Shown here: piece after piece, positions 26,892-36,018 of the stretch | How positions within the stretch are numbered: the stretch's first letter is position 1 | How the letters are laid out: each line of letters opens with the position of its first letter | Source of the DNA: Paenibacillus solanacearum | GTDB lineage: Bacteria; Bacillota; Bacilli; Paenibacillales; NBRC-103111 | Assembly: GCF_910593845.1 (NCBI RefSeq) | Contig: NZ_CAJVAS010000006.1 | Location: forward strand, 124,001 to 188,000 | DNA length: 64,000 bases | Direction of reading: 5' to 3' | The notes under the pieces: model-generated | What the model saw: the letters and a program-made list of their open reading frames with translations, nothing else | What the model was told of the DNA's origin: nothing | Database searches by the model: none | Position numbers and translations under genes: made by a program

Positions 26892-28139
26892 GTGGAACAC
26901 GGAGCGCAGCTGGACCATGTTCTGTTTTTGATCGTGATTATTCTCACCATGGGTATGTTGTTCGGAAAAGTGGCGGGCTGGCTGAAATTGCCGGACGTCG
27001 CTCTTTTTTTAGTTGCGGGGATCTTGGTTGGCCCCGGCCTTCACCTCGTAAGCGAGTCCAGCGCTTCCTTTACGAACCAGTTTATACTGACGGTCGGTTC
27101 GGCGCTTATCTTGTTCGACGGCGGGCGTAATATCCGTTTGTCCGGCTTGCGCAAAGTATGGATCACCGTATCGCTGCTGAGCGTGCCCGGCGTGCTGATC
27201 ACATGCGCGGCCGTGTCGGTTGCGGCGCATGCGCTCCTGGGGCTGCCAATGGTGTACGCGCTGCTGCTCGGTGCGATCATATCCTCCACGGATCCGGCGA
27301 CGCTGATTCCCGTGTTCAAGCAGGTGAAGATTCGCGACAAGGTGCGCGAAACGGTGGAGAGCGAGTCCGCCTTCAACGATGCGACGGGGTCGATCCTGAC
27401 GTTCTCGGTGCTCGCGATCGTAACGGGCGGACAAGCATTCTCTGTGTCGTCGGGCATCCTCGAGTTTGTGAAGACAGCGCTGGGGGGAGTCGCGGTCGGC
27501 GTTATCGTCGGATTGCTCCTTGCGTTCGCCACGGCGCACCTGAAGCTGGGGTATTTGCGCGAATATGCGACGATCGCGCTGGTCGTGACGGCGCTCGGAA
27601 CGTATTGGCTGGGAACGACGCTGCAGGTGAGCGGCTTTATGGCAACGTTCGCGGCGGGGCTGATCTGGGGCAATGTCGATTTGTTCAAGCTCGACTTGAA
27701 CGACAAGCTGAATGAGATGGCGCATTTCACGGAGAACACGACGGTGCTGATGCGCATGCTGATCTTTATTTTGCTGGGCAGCCAGGTGAATTTTACGGTC
27801 ATCCTTCATCATCTGTGGCCAAGCCTCGGCGTCATCGCGGTGTTCATGTTCATTGCCCGGCCGCTCGCGGTACTTGCCTCGGCGCTGCCGGATCGTCGGG
27901 CGGACTGGAAGTGGAACGAGATCGTGTTCATGTTCTGGGTGAGGGAAACCGGCGTCATCCCGGCGGCATTATCCGGCATGGTGGCCGGGCTCGGCGTCGA
28001 GCACGCCGACGTGATTGCTTCCGTGACGTTCCTCGCAGTGCTCCTCACGATCCTGCTGCAAGCCGGGACGACCGGGGCGGTCGCCCGCAAGCTCGGGCTC
28101 GAAGAGCGCCATCCGGCTATCCGGCCGCAGCCGCGTTAA
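26892..28139 (+). CDS. Cation:proton antiporter (CPA1-like)
   Basis: 415 residues, 11-13 membrane helices. The ion-binding motif of the family is SESAFNDATGS; earlier STDPATLIPVFK also fits CPA1 (NhaP-type) exchangers. No C-terminal RCK domain. GTG 26892 is preferred because GGAGG lies 8 nt upstream; TTG 26877 overlaps that site. Placed 126 bp behind ktrA: with ktrBA it would make a potassium influx and efflux set, so K+/H+ exchange is a reasonable guess, though Na+ is equally possible. Confidence 0.8.
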   Translation: MEHGAQLDHVLFLIVIILTMGMLFGKVAGWLKLPDVALFLVAGILVGPGLHLVSESSASFTNQFILTVGSALILFDGGRNIRLSGLRKVWITVSLLSVPGVLITCAAVSVAAHALLGLPMVYALLLGAIISSTDPATLIPVFKQVKIRDKVRETVESESAFNDATGSILTFSVLAIVTGGQAFSVSSGILEFVKTALGGVAVGVIVGLLLAFATAHLKLGYLREYATIALVVTALGTYWLGTTLQVSGFMATFAAGLIWGNVDLFKLDLNDKLNEMAHFTENTTVLMRMLIFILLGSQVNFTVILHHLWPSLGVIAVFMFIARPLAVLASALPDRRADWKWNEIVFMFWVRETGVIPAALSGMVAGLGVEHADVIASVTFLAVLLTILLQAGTTGAVARKLGLEERHPAIRPQPR

Positions 28140-29041
28140 TCGGCGGGGAATTCCGCATGATAATGCTGCATCGCTTTGTCGATAAACTGCCGGATGGACG
28201 GCTCGTGAAAGGCTTCTTCCGTATACAGCAGGGAAGTCGTTCGTTTGGTTTGCTCCAGCTCGGCAATATAGCGGACCGTCAGCTGGTTGTTTTCCATTAA
28301 CGTATGGCGCAAGTATGATTCGGGCAGCAGCGTCGCCGCTTCGCAGGTGGTTACGAGCCGTGTAATCGCCTCGAACGAATCGATCTCCATCTTGACGTCG
28401 GGGTACACGGCGCAGCGATGGAACATTTCGTCCATCAGCACGCGGTACCATGTTCCCCGCGAAAATAAGATCATCGGCAGCTCGTGCAGGTCTTGAATCG
28501 TCAGTGTACTTCTATCGGCGAACGGGTGCTTGACCGGCAGCACGAGGCAAAGATGGTCGACGAACAGTGGCACGCACGTCAGGCCCGGCTCACTGATGCT
28601 GGAGGCGACGAGGCCGATATTGACTTTCTTCTCCTTGACGAGCGGCACGATCTCATGCGTCTTACCGGTTACCGCCTTCACATCGGTCATCGGGTATTCG
28701 CGCGTATAAATCGTGATCAAATCGGGAAGAGTGGATTGCAGGGTCGTGAGGCTCGCCCCGATAATGATGCTGGCCGGCGGCGTATGCGCCTTGAAGCCCT
28801 GCAGCGCCTGCTCCAGCTTACGCTCCAGCCGTTTTCGCTCAAGCGCATGCTCGTAACATATTTCACCTGCCCGGGTAAGCTCCAGCCGCTTGCCTTTGCG
28901 CTTGAACAGCGGGACGCCGAGCTCCTCCTCCAGCCGCATGATTTTGCGGGACAGCGCCGGCTGGGAAATGTTCAGCAGCAGGGAAGCTTTATTCAGACTT
29001 TGCTGCTCCACCACGGTGGCAAACACATCGAACAGTTCCAT
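28136..29041 (-). CDS. LysR-family transcriptional regulator
   Basis: 301 residues. N-terminal winged helix (FDVFATVVEQQSLNKASLLLNISQPALSRKIMRLEEELGV is the usual LysR pattern, split here: FATVVEQQSLNKAS and SQPALSRKIMRLE), linker helix, then a periplasmic-binding-like effector domain from about residue 90. ATG 29041 has GAGGTG at 6 nt. Its stop overlaps the antiporter's stop by 4 bp (convergent). The divergent neighbour is sdhC, 260 bp away. Target and ligand unknown. Confidence 0.9.
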   Translation of the reverse strand: MELFDVFATVVEQQSLNKASLLLNISQPALSRKIMRLEEELGVPLFKRKGKRLELTRAGEICYEHALERKRLERKLEQALQGFKAHTPPASIIIGASLTTLQSTLPDLITIYTREYPMTDVKAVTGKTHEIVPLVKEKKVNIGLVASSISEPGLTCVPLFVDHLCLVLPVKHPFADRSTLTIQDLHELPMILFSRGTWYRVLMDEMFHRCAVYPDVKMEIDSFEAITRLVTTCEAATLLPESYLRHTLMENNQLTVRYIAELEQTKRTTSLLYTEEAFHEPSIRQFIDKAMQHYHAEFPAD

Positions 29042-29217
29042 TACATACACCTCTTCACGCTCTATATGCACTAAAGTTATAAGTCATTATAATTAATAAG
29101 CACTTCCATTATAAGCGAAACAGGAGTAGTATGTATATGTCACTCTTTGTACACAAGTTTCGTCGATGCCTGCATAAAAGAATGTCGATTCATGGAAAAT
29201 AGTCGTAGCGTTTTTTG

Positions 29218-29246
29218 TTGACGCTCCCAATATGCGGGAGTACAAT
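29218..29246 (+). promoter_or_regulatory. Sigma-A promoter of sdhCAB
   Basis: TTGACG (29218-29223), 17 bp spacer, TACAAT (29241-29246), about 58 bp before sdhC. Confidence 0.8.
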
Positions 29247-29304
29247 GGTAGATGGTTTTGACGATGCGGTGACAAGCCTTAATTTAAGGGGGGAATGAAA
29301 TTCA

Positions 29305-29958
29305 ATGTTCAAAAACTCGTATTACTCTCGAAAGCTGCATTCATTGTTGGGGGTCATTCCGGTCGGCTTCTTTTTGATCGAACACCTGCTGACAAACTAT
29401 TCGGCGGTCAAGGGCGGTCATGAAAGCTTCCTGGAACATGTCGAATGGCTTCACGGATTGCCGCTGGTACTGCTTCTGGAAATCGTCGGCATCTGGATTC
29501 CGCTGGCATATCATGCAATTTACGGGTTGTACGTAGCTTATACGGCCAAAAATAACGTGAATAACTACGGTTACTTCCGCAACCAGATGTTTTTCTTGCA
29601 GCGGGTTACCGGTGTGCTTACGTTCCTGTTCGTTGCATGGCATTTCTTCCAAACGCGGTTCCAAATTACGCTCGGCCTGCCACAGGAACATATCGGTATG
29701 CGTATGAACGAGATTGCAAGCAATCCCGTTTATTTTGTGCTGTACTGTATCGGGATTGTCTCGGCGGTATTCCACTTCAGCAACGGCATGTGGTCGTTCC
29801 TGGTGAGCTGGGGCATTACGGTGGGACCGCGCGCGCAGCGCGTATCTACGTACGTCTGGATGGGCGTATTCGTAGTCATGACGATCATGTTCATTATGTC
29901 TTTGTCGGCTTTCGTGGACCCGCAGTTCCAAGAGATGCCGAAAGTAGCGAAAGGTTAA
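29305..29958 (+). CDS. sdhC: Succinate dehydrogenase cytochrome b558 subunit SdhC
   Basis: 217 residues, five membrane helices as in the B. subtilis type B enzyme with two hemes. Histidine ligands are seen in LIEHLLTN, YHAIYGLY, AWHFFQTRF and FHFSNGMW. Anchors SdhAB and passes electrons to menaquinone. AAGGGGGGAA precedes ATG 29305. First gene of sdhCAB. Confidence 0.95.
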   Translation: MFKNSYYSRKLHSLLGVIPVGFFLIEHLLTNYSAVKGGHESFLEHVEWLHGLPLVLLLEIVGIWIPLAYHAIYGLYVAYTAKNNVNNYGYFRNQMFFLQRVTGVLTFLFVAWHFFQTRFQITLGLPQEHIGMRMNEIASNPVYFVLYCIGIVSAVFHFSNGMWSFLVSWGITVGPRAQRVSTYVWMGVFVVMTIMFIMSLSAFVDPQFQEMPKVAKG

Positions 29959-29974
29959 GGGGGAGAAAGCGAAC

Positions 29975-31732
29975 ATGGCGAATTCTAAAATCATCGTAGT
30001 CGGCGGAGGTCTCGCGGGCTTAATGGCCACCGTGAAGGCAGCGGAAGCCGGAGTTCACGTAGACCTGTTCTCCTTGGTGCCAGTGAAGCGATCCCACTCT
30101 GTCTGTGCTCAAGGCGGCATAAATGGGGCCGTCAATACAAAAGGGGAAGGCGATTCCCCGTGGGAACATTTTGACGATACGGTATACGGCGGCGACTTCC
30201 TTGCCAACCAGCCGCTCGTTAAAGCAATGTGCGAAGCCGCACCGGGCATCATTCACTTGATGGACCGGATGGGCGTAATGTTCAGCCGTACACCGGAAGG
30301 CTTGCTCGACTTCCGCCGCTTCGGGGGAACGCAGTACCACCGCACGGCATTTGCCGGGGCGACGACCGGGCAGCAGTTGCTGTACGCGCTGGATGAGCAA
30401 GTGCGCCGCTGGGAAACGGCCGGGCTTGTGAAGAAGTACGAGCATTGGGAATTCCTCGGCGCAGTGATCGACGACGACGGCGTCTGTCGCGGGATTGCCG
30501 GACAAGATTTGCGCAGCATGGAAGTGAATACATTCTCGGCGGATGCGGTCATTTTGGCAACCGGCGGCCCGGGGATCGTGTTCGGCAAAACAACGAACTC
30601 GGTCATTAACACCGGCACCGCTGCCAGTGCGGTGTATCAGCAGGGTGTATATTACGCCAACGGCGAATTTATCCAAATTCACCCGACGGCGATTCCGGGA
30701 GACGACAAGCTGCGGCTCATGTCCGAATCGGCGCGCGGCGAAGGCGGACGGATCTGGACTTACAAAGACGGCAAGCCATGGTACTTCCTTGAAGAGAAAT
30801 ATCCGGCTTACGGCAACCTGGTTCCTCGCGATATCGCGACCCGCGAAATTTTCTCGGTGTGCGTAGACCAGAAGCTCGGCATCAACGGCGAGAACATGGT
30901 ATATCTCGACTTGTCCCATAAAGATCCGAAGGAGCTGGACGTCAAGCTCGGCGGCATTATCGAGATTTATGAGAAGTTCATGGGCGACGACCCGCGGAAA
31001 ATTCCAATGAAAATTTTCCCTGCGGTTCACTACTCGATGGGCGGCATGTGGGTCGATTACAACCAGATGACGAACATTCCGGGACTGTTCGCCGCCGGCG
31101 AATGCGAGTATCAATACCACGGCGCGAACCGGCTCGGCGCGAACTCGCTCTTGTCCGCGATTTACGGCGGGATGGTGGCCGGACCGAAGGCCATCGAATA
31201 TATCAAAGGGCTCAAGAAGCATGCCGACGATATTTCCTCCTCGGTGTTCGAACGCTACAAGAAGCAGCATACGGACCGCTACGAGAGCATCCTGAAAATG
31301 GACGGCACGGAGAATGCATACGTGCTCGGCAAAGAGCTCGGCGACTGGATGAACAATAATATGACGGTCGTTCGCTTCAACAAAAACCTGGAGCAAACGA
31401 TCGATAAAATCAACGAGCTGAAGCAGCGCTGGAAAAACATCAACGTCAACGACTCAGCTCGCTATAACAACCCGGGCGTGGCCTATACGCGTCAGCTCTG
31501 GAACATGATTGAGCTTGCCCATGCGATGACGCTCGGCGCCTTGCTGCGCAACGAAAGCCGCGGCGCGCACTACAAGCCGGAATTCCCGGAACGCGACGAC
31601 GAAGAATTCCTGAAAACGACGAAAGCGAAGTGGACGCCGGACGGCCCGCAAATCGAGTGGGAAGCCGTTGACGTATCCTTGATCCAGCCGCGTAAGCGCG
31701 ACTACACAACGGACAAGAAGGGAGGTCATTGA
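29975..31732 (+). CDS. sdhA: Succinate dehydrogenase flavoprotein SdhA
   Basis: 585 residues. FAD motif GGGLAGLMATVKAAEAG near the start, the flavinylation-site segment SHSVCAQGGING, catalytic region HPTAIPGDDKLRLMSESARGEG, and C-terminal ESRGAHYKPEFPERDD. Oxidises succinate to fumarate in the TCA cycle and respiratory chain. Starts 16 bp after sdhC, with GGGGGAGAAAG upstream. Confidence 0.97.
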   Translation: MANSKIIVVGGGLAGLMATVKAAEAGVHVDLFSLVPVKRSHSVCAQGGINGAVNTKGEGDSPWEHFDDTVYGGDFLANQPLVKAMCEAAPGIIHLMDRMGVMFSRTPEGLLDFRRFGGTQYHRTAFAGATTGQQLLYALDEQVRRWETAGLVKKYEHWEFLGAVIDDDGVCRGIAGQDLRSMEVNTFSADAVILATGGPGIVFGKTTNSVINTGTAASAVYQQGVYYANGEFIQIHPTAIPGDDKLRLMSESARGEGGRIWTYKDGKPWYFLEEKYPAYGNLVPRDIATREIFSVCVDQKLGINGENMVYLDLSHKDPKELDVKLGGIIEIYEKFMGDDPRKIPMKIFPAVHYSMGGMWVDYNQMTNIPGLFAAGECEYQYHGANRLGANSLLSAIYGGMVAGPKAIEYIKGLKKHADDISSSVFERYKKQHTDRYESILKMDGTENAYVLGKELGDWMNNNMTVVRFNKNLEQTIDKINELKQRWKNINVNDSARYNNPGVAYTRQLWNMIELAHAMTLGALLRNESRGAHYKPEFPERDDEEFLKTTKAKWTPDGPQIEWEAVDVSLIQPRKRDYTTDKKGGH

Positions 31733-31734
31733 TC

Positions 31735-32502
31735 ATGGCCGAAGCAACCGCAACTGCAAGCAAAAAAGTGAAGTTTATCGTCACTCGTCAAGATTCGCCG
31801 GAAAGCAGTCCGTATACGGAGGAGTTTGAAGTTCCTTACCGTCCGAATATGAACGTGATCAGCGCGCTGATGGAGATTCAGCGTAACCCGACGAATGTGG
31901 CAGGGAAGAAAACGACACCGGTATGCTGGGAGTCGAACTGTCTGGAGGAAGTATGCGGCGCCTGCTCGATGGTGATCAACGGCAAGCCGCGCCAAGCTTG
32001 CTCCGCGCTTGTCGACAAGCTGGAGCAGCCGATCCGGATTGCCCCGATGGCCACCTTCCCGGTCGTGCGCGACTTGGTCATTAACCGGGAGCGGATGTTC
32101 TCCGCGCTGAAGAAAGTGAAAGCATGGATTCCGATCGACGGCACGTACGATTTGGGCCCGGGCCCGCGCCTCGCCGAATCGAAGCGCCAATGGGCGTACG
32201 AGCTGTCCAAATGCATGACATGCGGCGTATGTCTTGAATCCTGTCCGAACGTGAATGACAAAACCGACTTCATCGGTCCGGCCGCGATTTCGCAGGTGCG
32301 CTTGTTCAATACGCATCCGACGGGCGAGATGAACAAGGAAGAGCGTCTGGAAGCACTGATGTCCGAGGGCGGCATCGAAGGCTGCGGCAACTCGCAAAAC
32401 TGCGTGCGCTCCTGCCCGAAAGGCATTCCGCTTACAACGTCCATCGCGGCGATGAACCTCGATACGACGAAGCATTTATTCAAGAAATGGCTCGGCATGT
32501 AA
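31735..32502 (+). CDS. sdhB: Succinate dehydrogenase iron-sulfur protein SdhB
   Basis: 255 residues. [2Fe-2S] cysteines in CLEEVCGACSM with an upstream Cys (PVCWESN), and C-terminal clusters in CMTCGVCLESCP and CGNSQNCVRSCPKG. Links FAD to the heme subunit. ATG 31735 has GGAGG 9 nt upstream; the TTG at 31729 overlaps the end of sdhA. Last gene of the operon. Confidence 0.97.
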   Translation: MAEATATASKKVKFIVTRQDSPESSPYTEEFEVPYRPNMNVISALMEIQRNPTNVAGKKTTPVCWESNCLEEVCGACSMVINGKPRQACSALVDKLEQPIRIAPMATFPVVRDLVINRERMFSALKKVKAWIPIDGTYDLGPGPRLAESKRQWAYELSKCMTCGVCLESCPNVNDKTDFIGPAAISQVRLFNTHPTGEMNKEERLEALMSEGGIEGCGNSQNCVRSCPKGIPLTTSIAAMNLDTTKHLFKKWLGM

Positions 32503-32522
32503 TTGAAACTCAATGAACTGCA

Positions 32523-32563
32523 GCTCCCTTGTTCCGCCGAAAGGCGGGACAGGGGAGTTTTTA
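32523..32563 (+). terminator. sdhCAB terminator
   Basis: CTCCC-TT-GTTCCGCC-gaaa-GGCGGGAC-A-GGGGAG followed by TTTTTA; GNRA-like tetraloop. Confidence 0.9.
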
Positions 32564-32585
32564 TATTATGACGGTTTTATTTGGG

Positions 32586-32632
32586 TTGACTGGGGATTTA
32601 TTTAGGTATAGAATGTATTTAAACGTTTAAAT
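32586..32632 (+). promoter_or_regulatory. Promoter and operator of the LacI-type regulator
   Basis: TTGACT (32586-32591), 17 bp, TAGAAT (32609-32614), immediately followed by the perfect 16 bp palindrome ATTTAAACGTTTAAAT (32617-32632). A central CG in an AT-rich palindrome is typical for LacI-family sites. Its place over the transcription start predicts autorepression. Confidence 0.75.
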
Positions 32633-32668
32633 TATAGGTTTTAGTGCAAAGGGGGCTTGCTGTCTCGC

Positions 32669-33739
32669 ATGAGCAGTAAAAGACAAGTGACGATCGTAGA
32701 TATTGCGGAGGCGGCCGGCGTATCGATCGCGACGGTGTCCAACGTGCTGAACCGCCGCAACGTGCCGATGTCCGAAGACACGATCCGTAAGGTGGAAGAA
32801 GCGGCGGAGCGGCTCGGCTACCGGCGCAATGTGATGGCGGCCAATTTGAGCCGCCGCAAGACGTATGAGCTCGGGATGCTTGTGCCGGGCTTCGGAGGCT
32901 ATTATGGCCGGTTCGCGGAAGAAATGCAGCGCAAAGCGCATTTGTACGGGTACCACTTGTCCGTGTTCTCCGCCGCCGGCTTCGATCCGGAGATCGAGCA
33001 GAGGCATCTCGAGGTGCTGCTTCAGCGCCGGGTGGACGGGCTGTTCTGTCACGGCCTGGCGATGTCGCATGAGACGACGCGCAAGATCGTCGGCGAAGGC
33101 ACGCCGCTGGTGCTGTTCAACGGCTGGGGATGGCCGAGCGACATTGCGGCATGCGCCGTCAATCTCGATTTTGCCGGGGGCTGTATCGATGCGGTGCGCC
33201 ATCTGTATGACCAGGGCAGCCGTAAGCTGTATTACTTCGGCAAAGCCGCAGCGCATGCGACGGACCGCCAGCGCCGCATCGGCTTCACCGAAGGGGTCCA
33301 GCGGCTGCCCGAAGCGGTGCCGGCCGCGATCGTCGAGTTTCGCGATGCGAAATCATTGGATCAGTTGATGGACGAAGTCATTACCGCTTCGTCCAGCGAT
33401 GCTGCGGGTCCTGTCGGCATATTGGCCTTCGACGACGTTGACGCGCTTGCGGTGATGTCGGCCGTCTTCCACCGGGGGTACCGGGTACCGGAAGATTATC
33501 TCGTCGTCGGCATTAACAACGATCCGGTCTCGAAGCTGGCTTATCCGCCGCTGACCACGATCGATATACCGTACAAGGAGCAAGTGCGGCTGGCGATTCG
33601 GCTGATGCTGCTCGAGCTCGGCGAGACGGAGCGGCTGAAGCAAGTGGACGGCGAGCTTCCGCATGGCTGTTCGGCGAGTGAACAGGAAATACGCATCCCG
33701 CTGCAGCTTATTCCCCGCATGTCCACTCTTGGACGATAA
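32669..33739 (+). CDS. LacI-family transcriptional regulator
   Basis: 356 residues. Helix-turn-helix plus hinge helix at 5-55 (TIVDIAEAAGVSIATVSNVL, then ERLGYRRN), periplasmic-binding-like effector domain 62-350. Next to a GH88 glucuronyl hydrolase, so it probably senses an uronic acid-containing sugar and controls that gene and itself. ATG 32669 is 13 nt from GGGGG; TTG 32657 is too close to it. Confidence 0.9.
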   Translation: MSSKRQVTIVDIAEAAGVSIATVSNVLNRRNVPMSEDTIRKVEEAAERLGYRRNVMAANLSRRKTYELGMLVPGFGGYYGRFAEEMQRKAHLYGYHLSVFSAAGFDPEIEQRHLEVLLQRRVDGLFCHGLAMSHETTRKIVGEGTPLVLFNGWGWPSDIAACAVNLDFAGGCIDAVRHLYDQGSRKLYYFGKAAAHATDRQRRIGFTEGVQRLPEAVPAAIVEFRDAKSLDQLMDEVITASSSDAAGPVGILAFDDVDALAVMSAVFHRGYRVPEDYLVVGINNDPVSKLAYPPLTTIDIPYKEQVRLAIRLMLLELGETERLKQVDGELPHGCSASEQEIRIPLQLIPRMSTLGR

Positions 33740-33862
33740 TGCGGCGCAGATAAACGGCAGCCTGCGATATAGAATCATTTTCCCATATGTTGCAGCGGAG
33801 AGCGGTTGGCGCGATGACGGCGATCTCCGTTGTCAACCTACCTTTAGAAGGAGTTGGTCCTC

Positions 33863-34996
33863 ATGAGTTTATGGCAAAAGGCGATTGAAGACGCGGTACG
33901 GAAAACGAAAGCGAATATTGAGCGTTTCGGGGATCAGTTCCCGCATGTCAGCAGCAACGGGACCTATGCGCTGAATGACAACAACGAATGGACCGACGGC
34001 TTCTGGTCGGGTATGCTGTGGCTGTGCTACGAGTACACGCAGGATGATGCGTTCCGGAAGGCGGCTGTGGGTACGGTCGACAGCTTCCACCGCCGGCTGG
34101 ACGAGCATCGGCAGCTGGATCACCACGACATCGGTTTTCTGTATTCGCTTTCATCGAAAGCGCAGTGGATTATCGAGAAGGACGAAGCGGCCAAGCAGTT
34201 GACGCTGCAAGCGGCTGACACGCTGATGAAACGCTGGAGACCGAAAGGCCGGTACATTCAGGCCTGGGGCAAAGAAGGGGACGAGCGCAACGGCGGCCGC
34301 ATCATTATCGACTGCATGATGAATTTGCCGCTCCTGTACTGGGCATACGCGCATACGGGCGATGACAAGTATCTCAACGCGGCTGTCATCCATGCGGATC
34401 TGTCCCGCCGGTTCCTTGTGCGCGGCGATGACTCGTCCTATCATACGTTCTATTTCGAGCAAGAGACCGGGGAAGCGCTGCGGGGCGGTACGCACCAAGG
34501 CTACATGGACGGATCGACCTGGACGCGCGGCCAGGCGTGGGGCGTTTACGGCTTCGCGCTGTCGTACCGCTATACGGGCAATCCGCTTTACCTGGAGACT
34601 TCGCGGCGGATGGCGCGCTATTTCCTGGAGCGCCTGCCGGAAGACGACGTTGTGTATTGGGATTTCAACGCCCCGGTGAACGCCGAGACGAAGCGGGACA
34701 GTTCCGCCTCCGCGATTACGGCGGCCGGCGTTCTGGAGCTGTTATCGCATCTGGAACCTGACGATGCCGATCGGGCATTTCTGGAAGACGGCTTGCAGCG
34801 CACAATGACGTCGCTCGTCGAGAATTATTCTACGATCGGGCAGCCGGAAGCGGAAGGGCTGCTGGAGCACGGTTCCTACAGCGTCAGAGGGAACAATGCG
34901 CCGGATGATTATATGATCTGGGGCGACTATTATTATCTTGAAGCGCTGCTGCGGCTGGAGCGGGGCATCCCGGGCTACTGGTACGAGCGCAAGTAA
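33863..34996 (+). CDS. Unsaturated glucuronyl hydrolase (GH88)
   Basis: 377 residues, (alpha/alpha)6 barrel. Hydrates the enol of unsaturated uronic acids at the non-reducing end of oligosaccharides made by polysaccharide lyases. The two catalytic aspartates are at D89 (HHDIGFLY) and D150 (GRIIIDCMMNLPLLYWA), one position beyond those of the Bacillus enzyme. No signal peptide, so it acts in the cytosol on imported oligosaccharides. ATG 33863 has AGAAGGAG. No lyase or transporter lies nearby, which is unusual; they must be elsewhere. Confidence 0.92.
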   Translation: MSLWQKAIEDAVRKTKANIERFGDQFPHVSSNGTYALNDNNEWTDGFWSGMLWLCYEYTQDDAFRKAAVGTVDSFHRRLDEHRQLDHHDIGFLYSLSSKAQWIIEKDEAAKQLTLQAADTLMKRWRPKGRYIQAWGKEGDERNGGRIIIDCMMNLPLLYWAYAHTGDDKYLNAAVIHADLSRRFLVRGDDSSYHTFYFEQETGEALRGGTHQGYMDGSTWTRGQAWGVYGFALSYRYTGNPLYLETSRRMARYFLERLPEDDVVYWDFNAPVNAETKRDSSASAITAAGVLELLSHLEPDDADRAFLEDGLQRTMTSLVENYSTIGQPEAEGLLEHGSYSVRGNNAPDDYMIWGDYYYLEALLRLERGIPGYWYERK

Positions 34997-35002
34997 AGCA
35001 CA

Positions 35003-35048
35003 AAACCTCCTGATTCGGACGCTAGAGCGTCCCGAGACAGGAGGTTTG
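35003..35048. terminator. Bidirectional terminator
   Basis: AAACCTCCTG / CAGGAGGTTT arms with an inner GGACGCT/AGCGTCC hairpin, between convergent GH88 and metal exporter genes. Confidence 0.75.
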
Positions 35049-35085
35049 CTTATTGTGCGGGTCCATCGCCGGCAAGGAGGCTGGC

Positions 35086-36018
35086 TTAGTGCTCGGCTCT
35101 GCGCAAAAACTCTTTGCCGTATTCGCCGTGCGGGTGTATGCCTGCGTGCTCCATCTGGATCGTGGAGTGCTCGATGCCGTACTTCTCCTTGAGCGTTTCG
35201 TTAATCGCAAGTATAATGCAGAATGGCTGAATTTTATCGTCGATGAAGACATGCGCCGTCAAGGAATAATGATCGGTGGAGACGGCCCACAGATGCATTT
35301 CATGAACGTCCTCGACGCCTTCCACTTTGCCGATGTCGGCGCGGATTTCGTCGAGATTGAACTTCTGCGGAACGGATTCCATCAAGATCAAGTACGATTC
35401 TTTGATGATTTTGGAACCGCCGATAAAAATGATGCCGCCGATGACCATACTGATCAGCGGATCGACCCATTGGTAGGCGGTGAAGTAAATAATGATCGCC
35501 GAAACGATGACGCCGGCCGAGCTGAGCAAATCGCCGATAAAATGCCACAGGGCGCTCTGAACATTCAAGTTCTCCTCTTCCTTGATGCTGCGGCTGAGCA
35601 CCAGCGTGAGTACCAGATTCACAATGAAGCCGATGGAAGCGATAACGAGCATCAGCTTGAAGTTGATCGGTTCCGGATGAATAAAGCGGCGGATGCCTTC
35701 GATGAAGATACCGACCGCAATAATGGCGAGAGCGAGCCCGTTCAGGAACGATGCGATGATTTCGAACCGGAGGTACCCGAATGTAAATCTGGCGTTCGGC
35801 GGGCGCGTCGCCAAGTAGATGGCGATCATGCTCAATCCGAGCGCGATGACGTCGGATATCATATGTGCCGAATCGGACAGCAGCGCGAGCGAGTTGGACA
35901 TAATGCCGCCGATAATTTCAACAATCGTAAAAAAAGCAGTCAATATGAGCGTAACCCACAGTGCCTTCTTCGACTGGCTCTGCTCTTTGACGTGATGTAA
36001 GTGGTGGTAATCGTACAT
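35086..36018 (-). CDS. Cation diffusion facilitator, CzcD type
   Basis: 310 residues, six membrane helices and a cytosolic C-terminal domain from about 215. Metal-site residues: HMISD in helix II (SDSAHMISD) and HFIGD in helix V, the H-x3-D pairs of Zn-transporting members. A His-rich N-terminus (YDYHHLHH) may bind metal. Exports Zn2+ or similar ions in exchange for H+. ATG 36018 is preferred over GTG 36027, as AGGTGA lies directly upstream of it. Confidence 0.92.
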   Translation of the reverse strand: MYDYHHLHHVKEQSQSKKALWVTLILTAFFTIVEIIGGIMSNSLALLSDSAHMISDVIALGLSMIAIYLATRPPNARFTFGYLRFEIIASFLNGLALAIIAVGIFIEGIRRFIHPEPINFKLMLVIASIGFIVNLVLTLVLSRSIKEEENLNVQSALWHFIGDLLSSAGVIVSAIIIYFTAYQWVDPLISMVIGGIIFIGGSKIIKESYLILMESVPQKFNLDEIRADIGKVEGVEDVHEMHLWAVSTDHYSLTAHVFIDDKIQPFCIILAINETLKEKYGIEHSTIQMEHAGIHPHGEYGKEFLRRAEH

